Positions 40,068 to 50,945 of a stretch of DNA of 64,000 nucleotides are shown here, piece by piece. The number at the start of each line of letters is the position of its first letter. Position 1 is the stretch's first letter. A program made the position numbers and the translations under genes. The notes beneath the pieces are model-generated. The model worked only from the letters and a program-made list of their open reading frames with translations, was not told the DNA's origin and searched no databases. The stretch is from Mycoplasmopsis gallinacea (GTDB lineage: Bacteria; Bacillota_I; Bacilli_A; Mycoplasmatales; Metamycoplasmataceae): assembly GCF_900660495.1 (NCBI RefSeq), contig NZ_LR214950.1:310001-374000 (forward strand), read 5' to 3'.

Positions 40068-42191
40068 TTAAACATTAAAAATAGTGGTTTTATATTCACT
40101 TCCATAAATTTTATCAAGTTGTTCTTTATATGAATTAATTTGAAGTGGATATTTTGTTTTATCTCTTCCATCAATTAAATTGTACGGATAAATTGTTCCA
40201 TTTTCATTTCAAAGTTTAGCACTTTGCACAAATTGAATAAAAAGAATTGTGTGATTTGTAACATATTCATTTTCATCATTTAAGTAAACTAAAGAATCAT
40301 TTTTTAACGCTCCAAATAGCACACCAATTGGCAGCGCATCTTGATTAATAACCAAGCTTCCGCTTACACCACCAACGCTTTTATTTGCTTGATCACTTCG
40401 ATAAGCTACTCCATAAAAATAAGGTAAATCTTCTCCGTTAAATTTAGCTCCATGATCTGCTATTTGTTTATTATGAAATTCGTCAAGTGGTAGAAAAGGA
40501 ACTTCTTTTTTACCATATCAATCACTTCGATTTAAAGAATTTAAATCTTTGTCTAAAACATTAGAAAAAATCCCTTGCCGCTGAGCTGAATATGAAGGAA
40601 ATCCATACACAAAAAGAGAATTTGGTCGATAACGATATTTCAAGTCTCTATTATCTTTTAAAATATTACCTAAAAAATTAGAAATCTCTTGTGCTTTTTC
40701 ATAAGTATTTACTTCGTTTAAATTACCTAAGTTATCAACTCCAATCATATTTGCTCTTGCTTGTCAAAATGAACGATAATCGTAGCTTGAATAAGGGATT
40801 TCCTTATTAAACATTGAAATATCATTATTTTTCACTTTCGCAATTGATTCATCAATTAGTCTTGGAGCTTCGATAACTAATTGTTTTAAGATAGGTATAT
40901 TTTTCTTTACTTTTGAATATTTACTTACTTTTAAATCTCATTCAATTACAGCAAAATCAGTGTAATAAACTTTATTTTCAACATAATCTGGATAAGCTTC
41001 TCGTTTCATAAAATTACGAGATAAAAAGAAAGTTCTAGGTAAATTATCAAGCGAAATTTCCATATATTCTAACTTACCATTAAATACAGAATTACTATTT
41101 CCTATTGCAATAAACAGACGAGAAATAGCTTTATTTCTATTTGGCTGTCTATATTCTGGATAATCAAATTTGCTAAAAAGTTCAACAGCAACATGATAGT
41201 TTGTTCCAAAAAATAGCTTGTATTCATCTTTTTCTTTAATTAATTTGTAATCAAGTAATCAAAGAGTTCCAGCAGTATAAGTTCCATCATCAAAGTATGT
41301 TACTAGTGAAAAACTACGTTTTCTAATTTGATCTAAATACTCATTATTTGTACTCAATTTGTAGTAATTAGGAACCGCGTCATTATATTTATAAGCATTT
41401 GGAAACTCATTGTAGTAATATTCAGCTGTTTTAGAGCTATTTGCATCTTCAGTAGCAGAACTTTCTTCAGGTGAATCATATACTACATTTTCAACCCCAT
41501 TTGTTTGTTCAACATTATTATTTGAGTTTGAATTTTCGCTGCTTTTTTGATTTTCGTTAACATTGTTTTCTAAAAATTGATCATTAGTGTGTTCATTGTT
41601 TGATTCTAGATTATTACCAGATTGACTTTCATCATCGTGAGAACTAACTTCTTGATCTGATGGATTATTTGAATTTTGATCATTTTGGTTTGGTTCGTTA
41701 ATCGGAGTAGAATTATTTTCTTTGTTATTTTCACCACTTGGAAGCTGAGTATTATCTTCTAAAACATTATTATCATTTTCACTATTATTAGTATTAGAAG
41801 TTCCTTCAAGCTCTTTATTATTTTCTTCTTGTAAGTTGGGATTTTCTTTATTGATAGTTTCTTTTTCAACTAAATCTGAGGCATTTTCATCATTTTGATT
41901 ATTAGTAGTTTCTTGCGATTCACCTGCTACACTCTCATTATCTAAATTAGAATTTTCATTGGTTCTCTCATCATCATTAGAATTATTTTCTTGAGTGTTT
42001 TCAGTAGGGTTTTCAGCTTTATTATTAAATGAATTCTCACTTTCTAAAGCATTGTTATATACTTCTTTATTTGTGGATTTTTCACTAACTAAAGTATTTG
42101 ATTTTGGTGAATTGCAACTAAAAAACGCACTAGTTCCAAAAACTAGTGAAATTACAATTAAGATTAATTTTCTGAACTTTTGAATTATCAT
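40068..42191 (-). CDS. DUF31 trypsin-like serine protease lipoprotein (MIP-like)
   Basis: About 707 aa. Signal peptide MIIQKFRKLILIVISLVFGTSAFFSC gives a lipidated, surface-exposed protein. Residues about 28-270 are a low-complexity Asn/Glu/Ser/Asp-rich stalk. The C-terminal half is the mycoplasma DUF31 peptidase: His in GTNYHVAVE (about 333), Asp in YYTDFAVIEW (about 412) and Ser in VGGVSGSLV (about 610) form a chymotrypsin-like triad. Relatives include the mycoplasma immunoglobulin protease MIP, which cleaves antibody held by MIB. No MIB-like gene lies in this window, so the target is open. Start chosen at ATG 42191, at the signal peptide, rather than an upstream in-frame ATG. Confidence 0.8.
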
Positions 42192-42261
42192 GAAAACTCT
42201 TTCCAATATTAATATAAACAAATTATAAAGAATTAACGAAAAAAAGAAATAAAGATGTAAA

Positions 42262-42287
42262 AAACACACCAAATGCTTGATGTGTTT
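42262..42287 (-). terminator. Terminator of ptsG
   Basis: AAACACA / TGTGTTT stem on the minus strand followed by TTTTTT, 16 bp after the ptsG stop codon. Confidence 0.75.
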
Positions 42288-42302
42288 AATGTTTAGAAAA
42301 TA

Positions 42303-44747
42303 TTAATGAACTTTAGCAACTACTGTATCTAAAGCGATTTCATCACCAATTTGTGCAACGAATTCAACATTTGTGTGTGTTGATTCTGAAAGAACTACAG
42401 CAATTACATCACTTTGAATATTTTTCTCTTTAAGTAATGAAAGGTCTACTTTAGCAATTAAATCACCAGCTTTAATTGAATCACCAGCTTTTACTAAAGC
42501 TTCAAACCCTTCTCCGTTAAGTGTAACTGTGTCAATTCCAATGTGGATTAACATTTTTACACCTTCTTTTGTTGTAATTCCATATGCGTGTTTTGTATCA
42601 AATACTAAATCAACAACACCTTCAACTGGAGAGTGAACATTTCCTACTTTATCAGCTTCAAAGGCGATAGCAAAACCATCACCCATCATTTTTGCAGAAA
42701 ATACTCCATCATTAACTTCTTCGATGTTTAAGAATTTTCCTCTTGCAGGAGTTTTAATTTCAACATTTACTGTTGAAGATTCTGAAACTACTTCTTCTTG
42801 CTGTTCAACAACAGGTTGTTCAAAAGCAACTTCTTTATCTTTATTTTCTGCTTCTCATTTAGCAATGATTTCTCTTTGTCCTTTAATTTTTGAATTTAAT
42901 TGTTCAGCAACAGGTCCAAAAATAGCTTGAACATGGTGTTGTCCTTCAACTTTAATACCGGATGCACCAGCTGCTTTAAGAGCATCTTGATCAACTAATG
43001 AAGCATCAACAACGTCGTATCTAAGTCTTGATGCACAGTTGTTAAATGCAGTAATGTTTGAAAGTCCTCCGTAAGCTTGAACTACTGCTAAAGCTTTAGG
43101 ATCAACTTCACCTAAAAGACCATCTTTTTTAGCTAAGAAATCTTTTTTAGTGAATAATTTTGTGTTGTTTCCTCTTCCTGGGGTTTCAAGGTTGAAACGT
43201 TTAATAAAGAAGAAGAATAATCCAAAGTAAATTGGGAAGTATCCAAGTCCAATAACAAGTGATCATCAGAAGTGTGTTCCTTTTTGAACTGGAATAATTC
43301 CGTAAATTGTTAAGTCTAATAATCCTCCTGAGAATGCCATTGGAACATGCACACCAGCAAGGTTAGCAAACATGAATGAGAATGCACATAAAACAGCATG
43401 TACTCCTCAGAATAATCATGGTGCTAAGAATAAGAAAGTAAATTCGATAGGTTCTGTAACCCCTGTTACGATACATGTAACAACAGAAGGAAGAACTGTA
43501 CTTAATGCAACTTTTCTATTTTCTTTTGGAGCTGCTAAAATCATAGCAAGACCAGCTCCTGGAAGTCCAAAGATCATAAATGAGAATTTACCATCCATAA
43601 ATCTTCCGATTTTAAATCCTAATTCATTTGAAACAAATTCAAATAATGGTAATGAATGTCCTTGCCCATTAACTGTTCATGTAATAGTGTTGAATGGGAA
43701 TTTTAATAATGCATTTGAAGTTGTTGAATCACCAACATATTTTGTAGGTTCAGCAGAAACAGCTTTAATAAGTTCAGTTAAACTTTCTCCTGGAACCATT
43801 GTTTGTTTAGCTGTAACAAAACCATCTTGTCATACTTTTAATGACTCACTAAGATCCCCACCAGCATTTGAGTATCAAAGCGGAGCATAGAACACGTGAT
43901 GTAATCCAAATGGAACAAGTGCTCTTTCAACAAATCCGAAAATAAATGATTCAAATCCGTAAGGAACTTTTCCTAACGCATTACCAAAAGCACTAAGACC
44001 AACCCCTACTCATGGTCATAAAAGAAGGTAAGCAAATGCTAAAACAATCATTGAAGGCATTGTTATGATAGCAACAAAACGTTTTCCTCCAAAGAATGAT
44101 ATAACTTGTGGTAATTGAATTTGGTGGAAACGGTTGTAAAGTCATTGAACAACAAGACCAACTGTTAATCCTCCAAATACTGATGTTTGTAATGATTTAG
44201 TACCTAAAGTAGTACCTACTAATGCTTTAAGAGATTCAGGATTTCTTCCAGCACCACCAAAAAGAATTGTGTAACCTTTAAGAACAGATTCTTTAACTGA
44301 AACTGTAGCTTCTTGATTGGTTGTTCCCTCAAGAATCCCTTTTACATTTTTGGTTTCTTCAACCATATGATCTCAAATAAATACGCTTTGAATAGCATTG
44401 AATACAAAGTATCCAATAATTGCTGCAAAGACTGCGACCCCAGCTTCATCAGTGAAAGCTATAACGAATGCAGCAGCAAAAAGAAGTGGTAAAGCACTAA
44501 AAACAGGATCACCTAATTGGGCAATGAATTTCCCAAAAGTTTCTCATCCAGTACCTACTCCTGCACTAGCAATTGCGGCTCCAACTCCAAGGAAAAATCC
44601 GGCAATAGCCATAACAGAAATAGGTAACATGAATGCGCCTGAAATTTTTGAAAGTACCTTACGAACATTCTTTGAAGAGCTATTATCTAAATTTTTAGGT
44701 TCTTTTTTTCTTGAAAAAAAAGACACTTTTTGAAATAAAGACTTCAT
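42303..44747 (-). CDS. ptsG: PTS glucose/sugar-specific EIICBA permease
   Basis: About 814 aa, larger than E. coli PtsG because the IIA domain is fused. Order: IIC (residues about 25-500, GLGAFMLPISVMAIAG-like start, GVTEPIEFTFLF near 400), IIB with phospho-Cys in FNNCASRLRYDV (about 571), and IIA with phospho-His in LIHIGIDTVTLNG (about 735). Imports sugar, most likely glucose, with concomitant phosphorylation using HPr. Single-gene unit with its own terminator; Shine-Dalgarno AAAGGA. Confidence 0.93.
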
Positions 44748-44897
44748 TAACGTCCTTTCTATATACTTTATGAAATTTAAATTTAATTTATAAATTGTAA
44801 AAAATTGTAAAAATTTTACTTTTTAACTATATCAAAATTGAAAATTTTTTTACAAAAATGGATCATAAAATGATAAAAATGCAATAAATATAAAAAA

Positions 44898-44915
44898 TTT
44901 CCACATTTGTGGAAG
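44898..44915 (-). terminator. Terminator of the small membrane protein gene
   Basis: TTCCACA AA TGTGGAA then ATTTTTTA on the minus strand, directly after the stop codon. Confidence 0.7.
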
Positions 44916-44917
44916 TG

Positions 44918-45271
44918 TTATGCTAACTGACTAGTTATAAATGAAATTCCAATGATACAAAGTACAAGCCCAATTATTAGTGGTGATTGGTATTTAGCTC
45001 TTTCTCATGAAGGCACGTAAAGTCCCGTTTGATCATAAGAAAGGTGTTTTTTCTTTGGGTGGTTAATTCTGTATTGCTCAAGTTGTTTTTGTTTAAACTC
45101 TTTCATTTTTCTCGAAGTAACTGTATAAAAAAGAAACACAGTAATCCCAAGAAGCAAAAGTAGAATTCCCATTATTATTAAAACAATTTTTGTGCGATTA
45201 TCAGTTTGTGAAGCTGAAGCAATAGTTGCATTATTTTCAGCTTCTAATAAGAAATTTAAAAGTGTATTCAT
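44918..45271 (-). CDS. Small two-span membrane protein, unknown function
   Basis: 117 aa. Span 1 IVLIIMGILLLLLGITVFLFYTV (about residues 29-51), a basic cytoplasmic loop RKMKEFKQKQLEQYRINHPKKK, and span 2 PLIIGLVLCIIGISFIT at the C-terminus, joined through a UGA-Trp codon. No family recognised. Divergent from ppa with 47 bp between the two starts. Confidence 0.7.
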
Positions 45272-45304
45272 AAAAATAATTTTACAATAAAAACAATATT
45301 TTGG

Positions 45305-45310
45305 TATATT
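45305..45310 (+). promoter_or_regulatory. Extended -10 of ppa, leaderless start
   Basis: TGGTATATT forms a TGn-extended -10; its end lies 8 bases before the ppa ATG and there is no Shine-Dalgarno, so transcription probably starts at or next to the start codon. Confidence 0.55.
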
Positions 45311-45318
45311 ATTAAAAT

Positions 45319-45873
45319 ATGAAAAATATAATTAAAGTTAAAATTGAAATTCAAAAATATTCAAAAATTAAATACGAATATAACCGTAAAACAGGTGAAA
45401 TTGAAGTTGATCGTATTTTAAGAGGAGATTTTAAATACCCTGCAAATTACGGTTTTATTCCTAACGCACTTGACTGAGATGGTGATGAACTTGACGTACT
45501 TGTTTATTCAGAAGAAACATTTATGCCAGGAACTACATTAAATGCTCGTATTATTGGTGCTATGAAAATGATTGATGATGGTGAAACAGATACAAAATTA
45601 ATTGCTGTGCATCACGATGATTACCGTTTAGATCACATTAATACACTCGAAGATCTTCCGGCTCCATTTATTGATACAGTAAGAACTTTCTTTTCAACAT
45701 ACAAAAACTGAAAACGTCCAGGAATTACATCAGTTAATGGATTCGAAGATGTTCAGTGAGCATTAGAAGAATATGCTGAATGTGTCGAATTAATGGATAA
45801 ATACGGATCAATGGATAAAAAAGAATTCATTGAAAAAATGATGAAAGAACACCCAGAAAAATATACAGCTTAA
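45319..45873 (+). CDS. ppa: Inorganic pyrophosphatase (family I)
   Basis: 184 aa. Soluble Mg-dependent enzyme hydrolysing pyrophosphate. Family I signature [11 protein letters not shown], with the clustered metal-binding Asp residues, plus [19 protein letters not shown] and [10 protein letters not shown]. Two UGA-Trp codons. Own promoter and terminator. Confidence 0.95.
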
Positions 45874-45881
45874 TTTTAAGT

Positions 45882-45911
45882 AACTAAAGCCAAATGGCTT
45901 TAGTTTTTTTG
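45882..45911 (+). terminator. Terminator of ppa
   Basis: AACTAAAGCC AAAT GGCTTTAGTT followed by TTTTTT. Confidence 0.88.
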
Positions 45912-45930
45912 CACCTATTTTTGCAAAGAA

Positions 45931-45955
45931 AAAGACATAGCTCTAGCTATGTCTT
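45931..45955 (-). terminator. Terminator of pyk
   Basis: GACATAGC TAGA GCTATGTC followed by TTTTTCTTT on the minus strand. Confidence 0.85.
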
Positions 45956-45969
45956 GTGAATGCGTTTAA

Positions 45970-47403
45970 TTATTTCACAACGTATTCTGTAATTTGCTGG
46001 TTTTCCACAACAAGGTATTTGTCACCTTTTTGTGCACCATAAGGAGCAAGAGCTTCTTGTCCTTTTGAATGATCAGCTTTAACTTCGCTAAATAATGATT
46101 TTGAATCAAGAGAAGTAAATACACTTGAGTAAACTCCAAATCCATTTACTAATTTTTCATCTTCTAAAAGACCAATAATTAATGTGTTTGGACGGAATTT
46201 AGCAACTTCTTTAAGAAGTTTTCCTGTTCTTGAAAGAACAACAACAAATTTGTAATCACCTCTTCTTGCACGGTTAGCAATATCGTAAGCTATAAGTGAA
46301 CGAACATCCATATCGTTTGAATTTTGTCTAACTTTTTCAAGTTGAACATCGTAGTAATTTTTTGAGTAGAATTCTTTTTCAGCTCTTTTGTTAATTGCTG
46401 TCATTGTTTTAACAGCTTCAAGTGGGAAGTTTCCATTTGCAGATTCACCTGAAAGCATAACTGAGTCAGCTCCAAGTTCAACAGCAAAGTAAACATCTGT
46501 TACTTCAGCACGTGTTGGGTGTGGTGAATTTTCCATTGAATCAAGCATTTGTGTAGCAACGATAACTGGTTTTCCTGCTTCACGGCAAACTCTAATCATT
46601 TTCTTTTGGTAGTAAGGAACATCATAGTAAGGAATTTCAAGTCCTAAATCTCCACGAGCAACCATAATTCCATCAGCTGCCTCAGCGATTTCTTCGATGT
46701 TTGTTACACCAAGGTGTGATTCAATTTTAGCAATAATTTGAACATGTGATCCACCGTTTTCATTAAGTAATTTTCTAAGTTCATGCACGTTTTTAGCTGA
46801 GTTAACAAAAGAAGCAGCAACATAGTTAATTCCATTTGCAATTCCGAATTTAACGTCGTTAATATCTTTTTCAGCTAAGAAAGGAAGGGTAAAGTCAACA
46901 CCTCGAAGGTTAATACGTTTGTTTGTTTTAAGTTTGTGGTTGTTTTCAGCTTTAACTTTAACGTATCCTTTTCCAACTTCTGTAACAACTGTTGATAATT
47001 TACCATCATCAAAAAGCACTTGGTTTCCAACTGTTAAATCTTGTGACATATCATATGAAACAGATAATTCGTTTTCTGTTCCAAGGTGGTTAGCAAAAGC
47101 TTCTGGTGTTGTGTGAACTAAAATTTCTGTATCAGCTTTAATAAGTTGAGCACCGTCAGTCATTTTTCCAACACGAATTTCAGGTCCTTTTGTATCAAGC
47201 ATTAATGATACAGGGATGTTTAAATCTTTAGATACTTGTTTTGCAATAACAAATTTGTTTAATTGTTCAGCGTGATCACCGTGTGAAAAGTTTGCTCTAA
47301 CACATGTAACCCCATTTTCTACTAATGAACGTAATGTTGCATAATTATCACTTGAAGGTCCAATTGTTGCAACTAACTTTGTTCTTTTTTCTGTAAGTTT
47401 CAT
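45970..47403 (-). CDS. pyk: Pyruvate kinase
   Basis: 477 aa, typical length. Converts phosphoenolpyruvate and ADP to pyruvate and ATP. TKLVATIGPSSDN at the N-terminus, catalytic Lys in IIAKIESHLGV, IMVARGDLGLEIPY, and MLDSMENSPHPTRAEVTD are all canonical. Shine-Dalgarno TTAGGAGAAA. Monocistronic, with a -10-like TAAAAT around 47465. Confidence 0.97.
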   Translation of the reverse strand: MKLTEKRTKLVATIGPSSDNYATLRSLVENGVTCVRANFSHGDHAEQLNKFVIAKQVSKDLNIPVSLMLDTKGPEIRVGKMTDGAQLIKADTEILVHTTPEAFANHLGTENELSVSYDMSQDLTVGNQVLFDDGKLSTVVTEVGKGYVKVKAENNHKLKTNKRINLRGVDFTLPFLAEKDINDVKFGIANGINYVAASFVNSAKNVHELRKLLNENGGSHVQIIAKIESHLGVTNIEEIAEAADGIMVARGDLGLEIPYYDVPYYQKKMIRVCREAGKPVIVATQMLDSMENSPHPTRAEVTDVYFAVELGADSVMLSGESANGNFPLEAVKTMTAINKRAEKEFYSKNYYDVQLEKVRQNSNDMDVRSLIAYDIANRARRGDYKFVVVLSRTGKLLKEVAKFRPNTLIIGLLEDEKLVNGFGVYSSVFTSLDSKSLFSEVKADHSKGQEALAPYGAQKGDKYLVVENQQITEYVVK

Positions 47404-47482
47404 TTTTCTCCTAATTTTATTAGTTAAATCTCATTTTCTTAAAAATTTAGCTTTAAGTAGTTCTATTTTATCACATTGATTA

Positions 47483-47510
47483 AAAAATAGCCATAGAAAT
47501 GACTATTTTT
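47483..47510 (-). terminator. Terminator of the pta-ackA operon
   Basis: AAAAATAGTCAT TTCT ATGGCTATTTTT (one G-T pair) on the minus strand ending in T-run, about 37 bp after the last gene. Confidence 0.82.
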
Positions 47511-47546
47511 AAACGCTTAAAAAGGAAAAAATTACATATCAATATT

Positions 47547-48749
47547 TTAGTGTCCACTTGCTTCTGCTGATTCATTGTTTGCAGCGTTATTAGCTGTAGC
47601 ACTTGAATCGCTTGCATTAGTTAAAGCAAATAAATCCTTAGATAATTTTAATTTAGACATATAAAGCAAAGTTCTTGCATCTGGGTTTTTGAAAACAGAA
47701 TAGCTAAGAATGTAGTTATTTTCATCTTCACCTACTTCAGGATCAAATGAAGCATCATAACCTTCAGGAAGATTTTCAAGATTTAATTTAGAGAATTTGT
47801 GACTATTTTTGACATATGAAGCTTTAAGCTCATCCACAGTAATTTTGTCACCATTTTCCTTATTTACAACAGTTGCTCTAAAGTTAGTAAATAACTTTTT
47901 AACATTAAAGAATTGAATAGCATATTCATAAGTTGCTCTTGTATTAATTTGTTTATCAACTTCAACATTAATTAGCTTATCTGTTTTAGCTGCATCCACT
48001 TTTGCATTGAGCACTAAATTAAATACAACATTGTTATCTGAAACAAAAACTAAATTTGACTGAGCTAAATTAATTTGAGCAAATTTTGAAGCTTCAAAGT
48101 TAAAGTGCTTACTTAAAAATTCTGCTTTTTGTGCTTCGGTTTCTAAGTTTTGGTATGCGTTTTTAAAGGCTTCAAAGTTTTCGTATGTTTCAAACTCAGC
48201 AGCTTTCTCAGTTACGCTTGATACAAACATATTTTCGCTAATGTCACTAAGAGCAAGTTTTTTAAATCCATCAATTTCAAAAGTTGCTACTTGTTTATTT
48301 TTATCTGTTTTAGATTTTGGAGCTATAGTTACAACGATAAATAATTTGCCTTCTAAGTTGTTAGCATATGAATCAAAGTAAAAATTCACTTCACCGTTGT
48401 TAAAAACATTAAGCAATTCACCTTTTGGTCCAATGAGAGCTAAATCTTGAGTTGCAAGTTGATTTTGGTTTTTAATAGAGCTAAAAATGAAGTTATCTTC
48501 AAAATATGAAGCACTTTTTGCTTTTGAAAAAGTATTTTGGTAAGTTGCATAATTACTTGCAAGCTCATTTTTAATTCTCTTTTTAAAAGCATCACTTTGA
48601 AGTAATGTAAAATCCTTTAATGTAAGCTCTTTAGTAACTTTTGAATAATGCACCATTGTAATTGTTCCAGCAAAAAAACCAGCTGAAGCTACAAAACCAC
48701 CAATTAAAAGGGCGCTTTTAAGACCTTTTGACATTCTTTTTTTACTCAT
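47547..48749 (-). CDS. Membrane-anchored protein, unknown function
   Basis: 400 aa. Basic N-terminus MSKKRMSKGLK, one span (SALLIGGFVASAGFFAGTITMV), and a large outside domain with an alternating helical repeat (FETYENFEAFKNAYQNLETEA...FLSKHFNFE), resembling domains of mycoplasma surface proteins; no lipobox. Ends in an Ala/Ser/Asn-rich tail. I chose ATG 48749 because GGAGAAAATC precedes it; the in-frame ATG at 48770 lies inside engB without a good site. Overlaps engB by 8 bp; last gene of the operon. Confidence 0.75.
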   Translation of the reverse strand: MSKKRMSKGLKSALLIGGFVASAGFFAGTITMVHYSKVTKELTLKDFTLLQSDAFKKRIKNELASNYATYQNTFSKAKSASYFEDNFIFSSIKNQNQLATQDLALIGPKGELLNVFNNGEVNFYFDSYANNLEGKLFIVVTIAPKSKTDKNKQVATFEIDGFKKLALSDISENMFVSSVTEKAAEFETYENFEAFKNAYQNLETEAQKAEFLSKHFNFEASKFAQINLAQSNLVFVSDNNVVFNLVLNAKVDAAKTDKLINVEVDKQINTRATYEYAIQFFNVKKLFTNFRATVVNKENGDKITVDELKASYVKNSHKFSKLNLENLPEGYDASFDPEVGEDENNYILSYSVFKNPDARTLLYMSKLKLSKDLFALTNASDSSATANNAANNESAEASGH

Positions 48750-49326
48750 GATTTTCTCCAAATATTTCATTAATTTGATTGATTAAATTTGCTATTCCAT
48801 AAGAAGTTTCAGAAGAAACAATGTGGTATTTGTCAAATTTGTAATTTTGCATATCTAGCTTAATTCTTTTAAGTAAAGCTGACTTTTCTTTTTGATTTAA
48901 CTTATCAACTTTAGTATAAACTGCAGTAAAAGGTAAGTTGATTCTTGTTAAAAATTCCATTACCTCTTTATCACTTTTAGTTGTTGGAATTCTTGAATCT
49001 AAAAGCAAGAATAAATGAGTTAAATTATCTCGCTCAATTAGATAATTTTCAATCATCTTCATCATTTTTTGAATTTGGCCTTGTGACAGTTTTGCATATC
49101 CATAACCTGGAAGATCCACAAAGACAGCTCCATGCTCATTTTCAAAAAAATTTAAAAGCTGCGTTCTTCCTGGTGTTTTAGAGACTTTAGCAAGCTTTTT
49201 ATTATCAACAATGGCATTTAAAAGTGAGCTTTTACCAACATTTGAACGACCTCAAAAAGCAATCTCTTTATTGCTATGCTCATATCAATTGCTTTTTTCG
49301 GTGCTAGATTTGACAAACTTAAACAT
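48742..49326 (-). CDS. engB: Ribosome biogenesis GTPase EngB/YsxC
   Basis: 194 aa. All GTPase motifs present: G1 GRSNVGKSS, G2 KTPGRTQ, G3 DLPGYGYA, G4 TKVD. Needed for large-subunit assembly in other bacteria. Start overlaps coaD by 8 bp and its end overlaps the next gene by 8 bp, so it sits in a chain of coupled genes. Confidence 0.94.
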
Positions 49327-49756
49327 CTTTTTTCATTTTCTCCTTATGTCTAATTAAAGTTGATGAATACTTGATGTACTCATAACTTGGGATTAATAAA
49401 ACGGTTTCTAATTCATTATTTAAACTATTATTCCCTGCTGCAAGTTCAAGTTCGTAATTAAAATCAATTACATCCCTTGCACTTCTTACTAAATATTTTA
49501 CATCTAATTCTTGAGCAATTTCAGCAATAAAGCGGTCTTTGTTTTTTAATACTTGCACATTAGTTAAATTACTTAGTAATTTCTTTGTATTATTATATCT
49601 TATATCAATATCGCTAGCATCTGGTTTATCTGGGTTAATTGAAACAATTACATAAACAAAATCAAAAAGCCGAGCGGCTTTTTGAAGTATTTGAAAATGT
49701 CCATCATGAAAAGGATCAAAAGATCCTGCATAAATTGCTTTTTTATCTGTTTTCAT
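49319..49756 (-). CDS. coaD: Phosphopantetheine adenylyltransferase
   Basis: 145 aa. KKAIYAGSFDPFHDGHFQIL contains the nucleotidyltransferase T/HxGH motif (DGH), and YIKYSSTLIRH matches the ISSTxxR motif. Penultimate step of coenzyme A synthesis, fitting next to Pta, which consumes CoA esters. ATG 49756 lies 14 bp inside ackA. A TTG at 49780 would extend it but has no support. Confidence 0.88.
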   Translation of the reverse strand: MKTDKKAIYAGSFDPFHDGHFQILQKAARLFDFVYVIVSINPDKPDASDIDIRYNNTKKLLSNLTNVQVLKNKDRFIAEIAQELDVKYLVRSARDVIDFNYELELAAGNNSLNNELETVLLIPSYEYIKYSSTLIRHKEKMKKDV

Positions 49757-50942
49757 AAATTTTTCTTGCGTTTTTAGCAATTACAAGTTCTTCGTTGGTT
49801 GAAATTACATAAATAGGAACTTCTGAATCTTGAGCTGAAATTACCCGATATTCAGAACCACGGCTAAGTTGGTTAAGTTCTAGATCAAGCTTGATGTTTT
49901 TAAAGAATAATTTTTCAACAATCATTCTACGAATGCTTTTATCATTTTCTCCAATACCAGCGGTAAAAACAATTGCATCAATCTTTCCACCGAGTTTATT
50001 TGCATACATTGCTGTATAATCAGCTACTCTTTGAGCAAATAACTCAAGTGTAAATTGTGCATTTTCGTCACCTTTAAGAGCTGCATCACGTACATCACGC
50101 ATATCACTTGAAATTCCTGATACACCTAAAAGACCACTTTTTTTGTTAAGTAAATTAGTAAATTCTTCAACATCCATTCCAGTTTGTGCTTTAACAAATT
50201 GGTGAATTGAAGGATCAATGTCCCCACTACGTGTTCCCATCATAATTCCAGCAAGTGGTGTAAGTCCCATTGAAGTATCAAATGAACGAGAATCTTTAAC
50301 AGCACATAAGCTTGCACCATTTCCAAGGTGTAAGTTAACAAAAGTAACTTTTTCTTTACCAAGAATCTGGCTTAATCTTTCAGTAATGTATTGGTGACTA
50401 ATTCCGTGAGCTCCATAACGTTTTATTTTTAATTTTTCAGCAAGTTCGCGGTTAATTGGATAAGTGCTATTTACTTTATCAATTGTAGTATGGAAAGCAG
50501 TATCAAAATCCGCACTTAAAAGAGCATTAGGGAAAACTTTTTTAAACCCATACATGGCTTGGACAGCTCCTGGGTTATGTAAAGGTGCATAAATTGAGCA
50601 CTCTTGGATTAAATCAATTTCTTTTTGAGTGATTTTTGAAGTTGAACTAAAGTAAGTTCCACCTTGCACAACTCTAAATCCAATGTACTGAATTTCATCT
50701 TTGTTTTCAATTAATTTGATTTCTTGCATTAATTTATACACTTCTTCAACAGCTACTTCATGATTTGGCATAGCTACTTCTTTTTCGAATTTTTCACCCT
50801 TAAATTTAATTGAAATGTTACCCATTGGAAGGGTAATTCTTTCAGCAATTCCACTTGCAAGAAGTTCTAAAGAATCTTTGTTAAATAAGCTTAATTTAAT
50901 TGATGAGCTACCTGCATTAATAACTAAAATTTTGTGTTCCAT
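49743..50942 (-). CDS. ackA: Acetate kinase
   Basis: 399 aa, typical. ILVINAGSSSIKLSLF at the N-terminus, then VNLHLGNGASLCAVKDSRSFDTSMGLTPLAG and FTAGIGEND carry the phosphate-binding loops of the ASKHA fold. Makes ATP from acetyl phosphate produced by Pta, whose gene is 3 bp upstream. Confidence 0.97.
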   Translation of the reverse strand: MEHKILVINAGSSSIKLSLFNKDSLELLASGIAERITLPMGNISIKFKGEKFEKEVAMPNHEVAVEEVYKLMQEIKLIENKDEIQYIGFRVVQGGTYFSSTSKITQKEIDLIQECSIYAPLHNPGAVQAMYGFKKVFPNALLSADFDTAFHTTIDKVNSTYPINRELAEKLKIKRYGAHGISHQYITERLSQILGKEKVTFVNLHLGNGASLCAVKDSRSFDTSMGLTPLAGIMMGTRSGDIDPSIHQFVKAQTGMDVEEFTNLLNKKSGLLGVSGISSDMRDVRDAALKGDENAQFTLELFAQRVADYTAMYANKLGGKIDAIVFTAGIGENDKSIRRMIVEKLFFKNIKLDLELNQLSRGSEYRVISAQDSEVPIYVISTNEELVIAKNARKIYENR

Positions 50943-50945
50943 ATC

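Noticed and set aside
42192-42272. Longer N-terminus for the DUF31 lipoprotein
   Set aside because: It would bury the lipoprotein signal peptide behind 27 extra residues; ATG 42191 gives a proper signal sequence.
49757-49780. TTG start for coaD
   Set aside because: ATG 49756 directly precedes the conserved AIYAGSFDPFHDGH region, and the extension lies inside ackA with no ribosome site.
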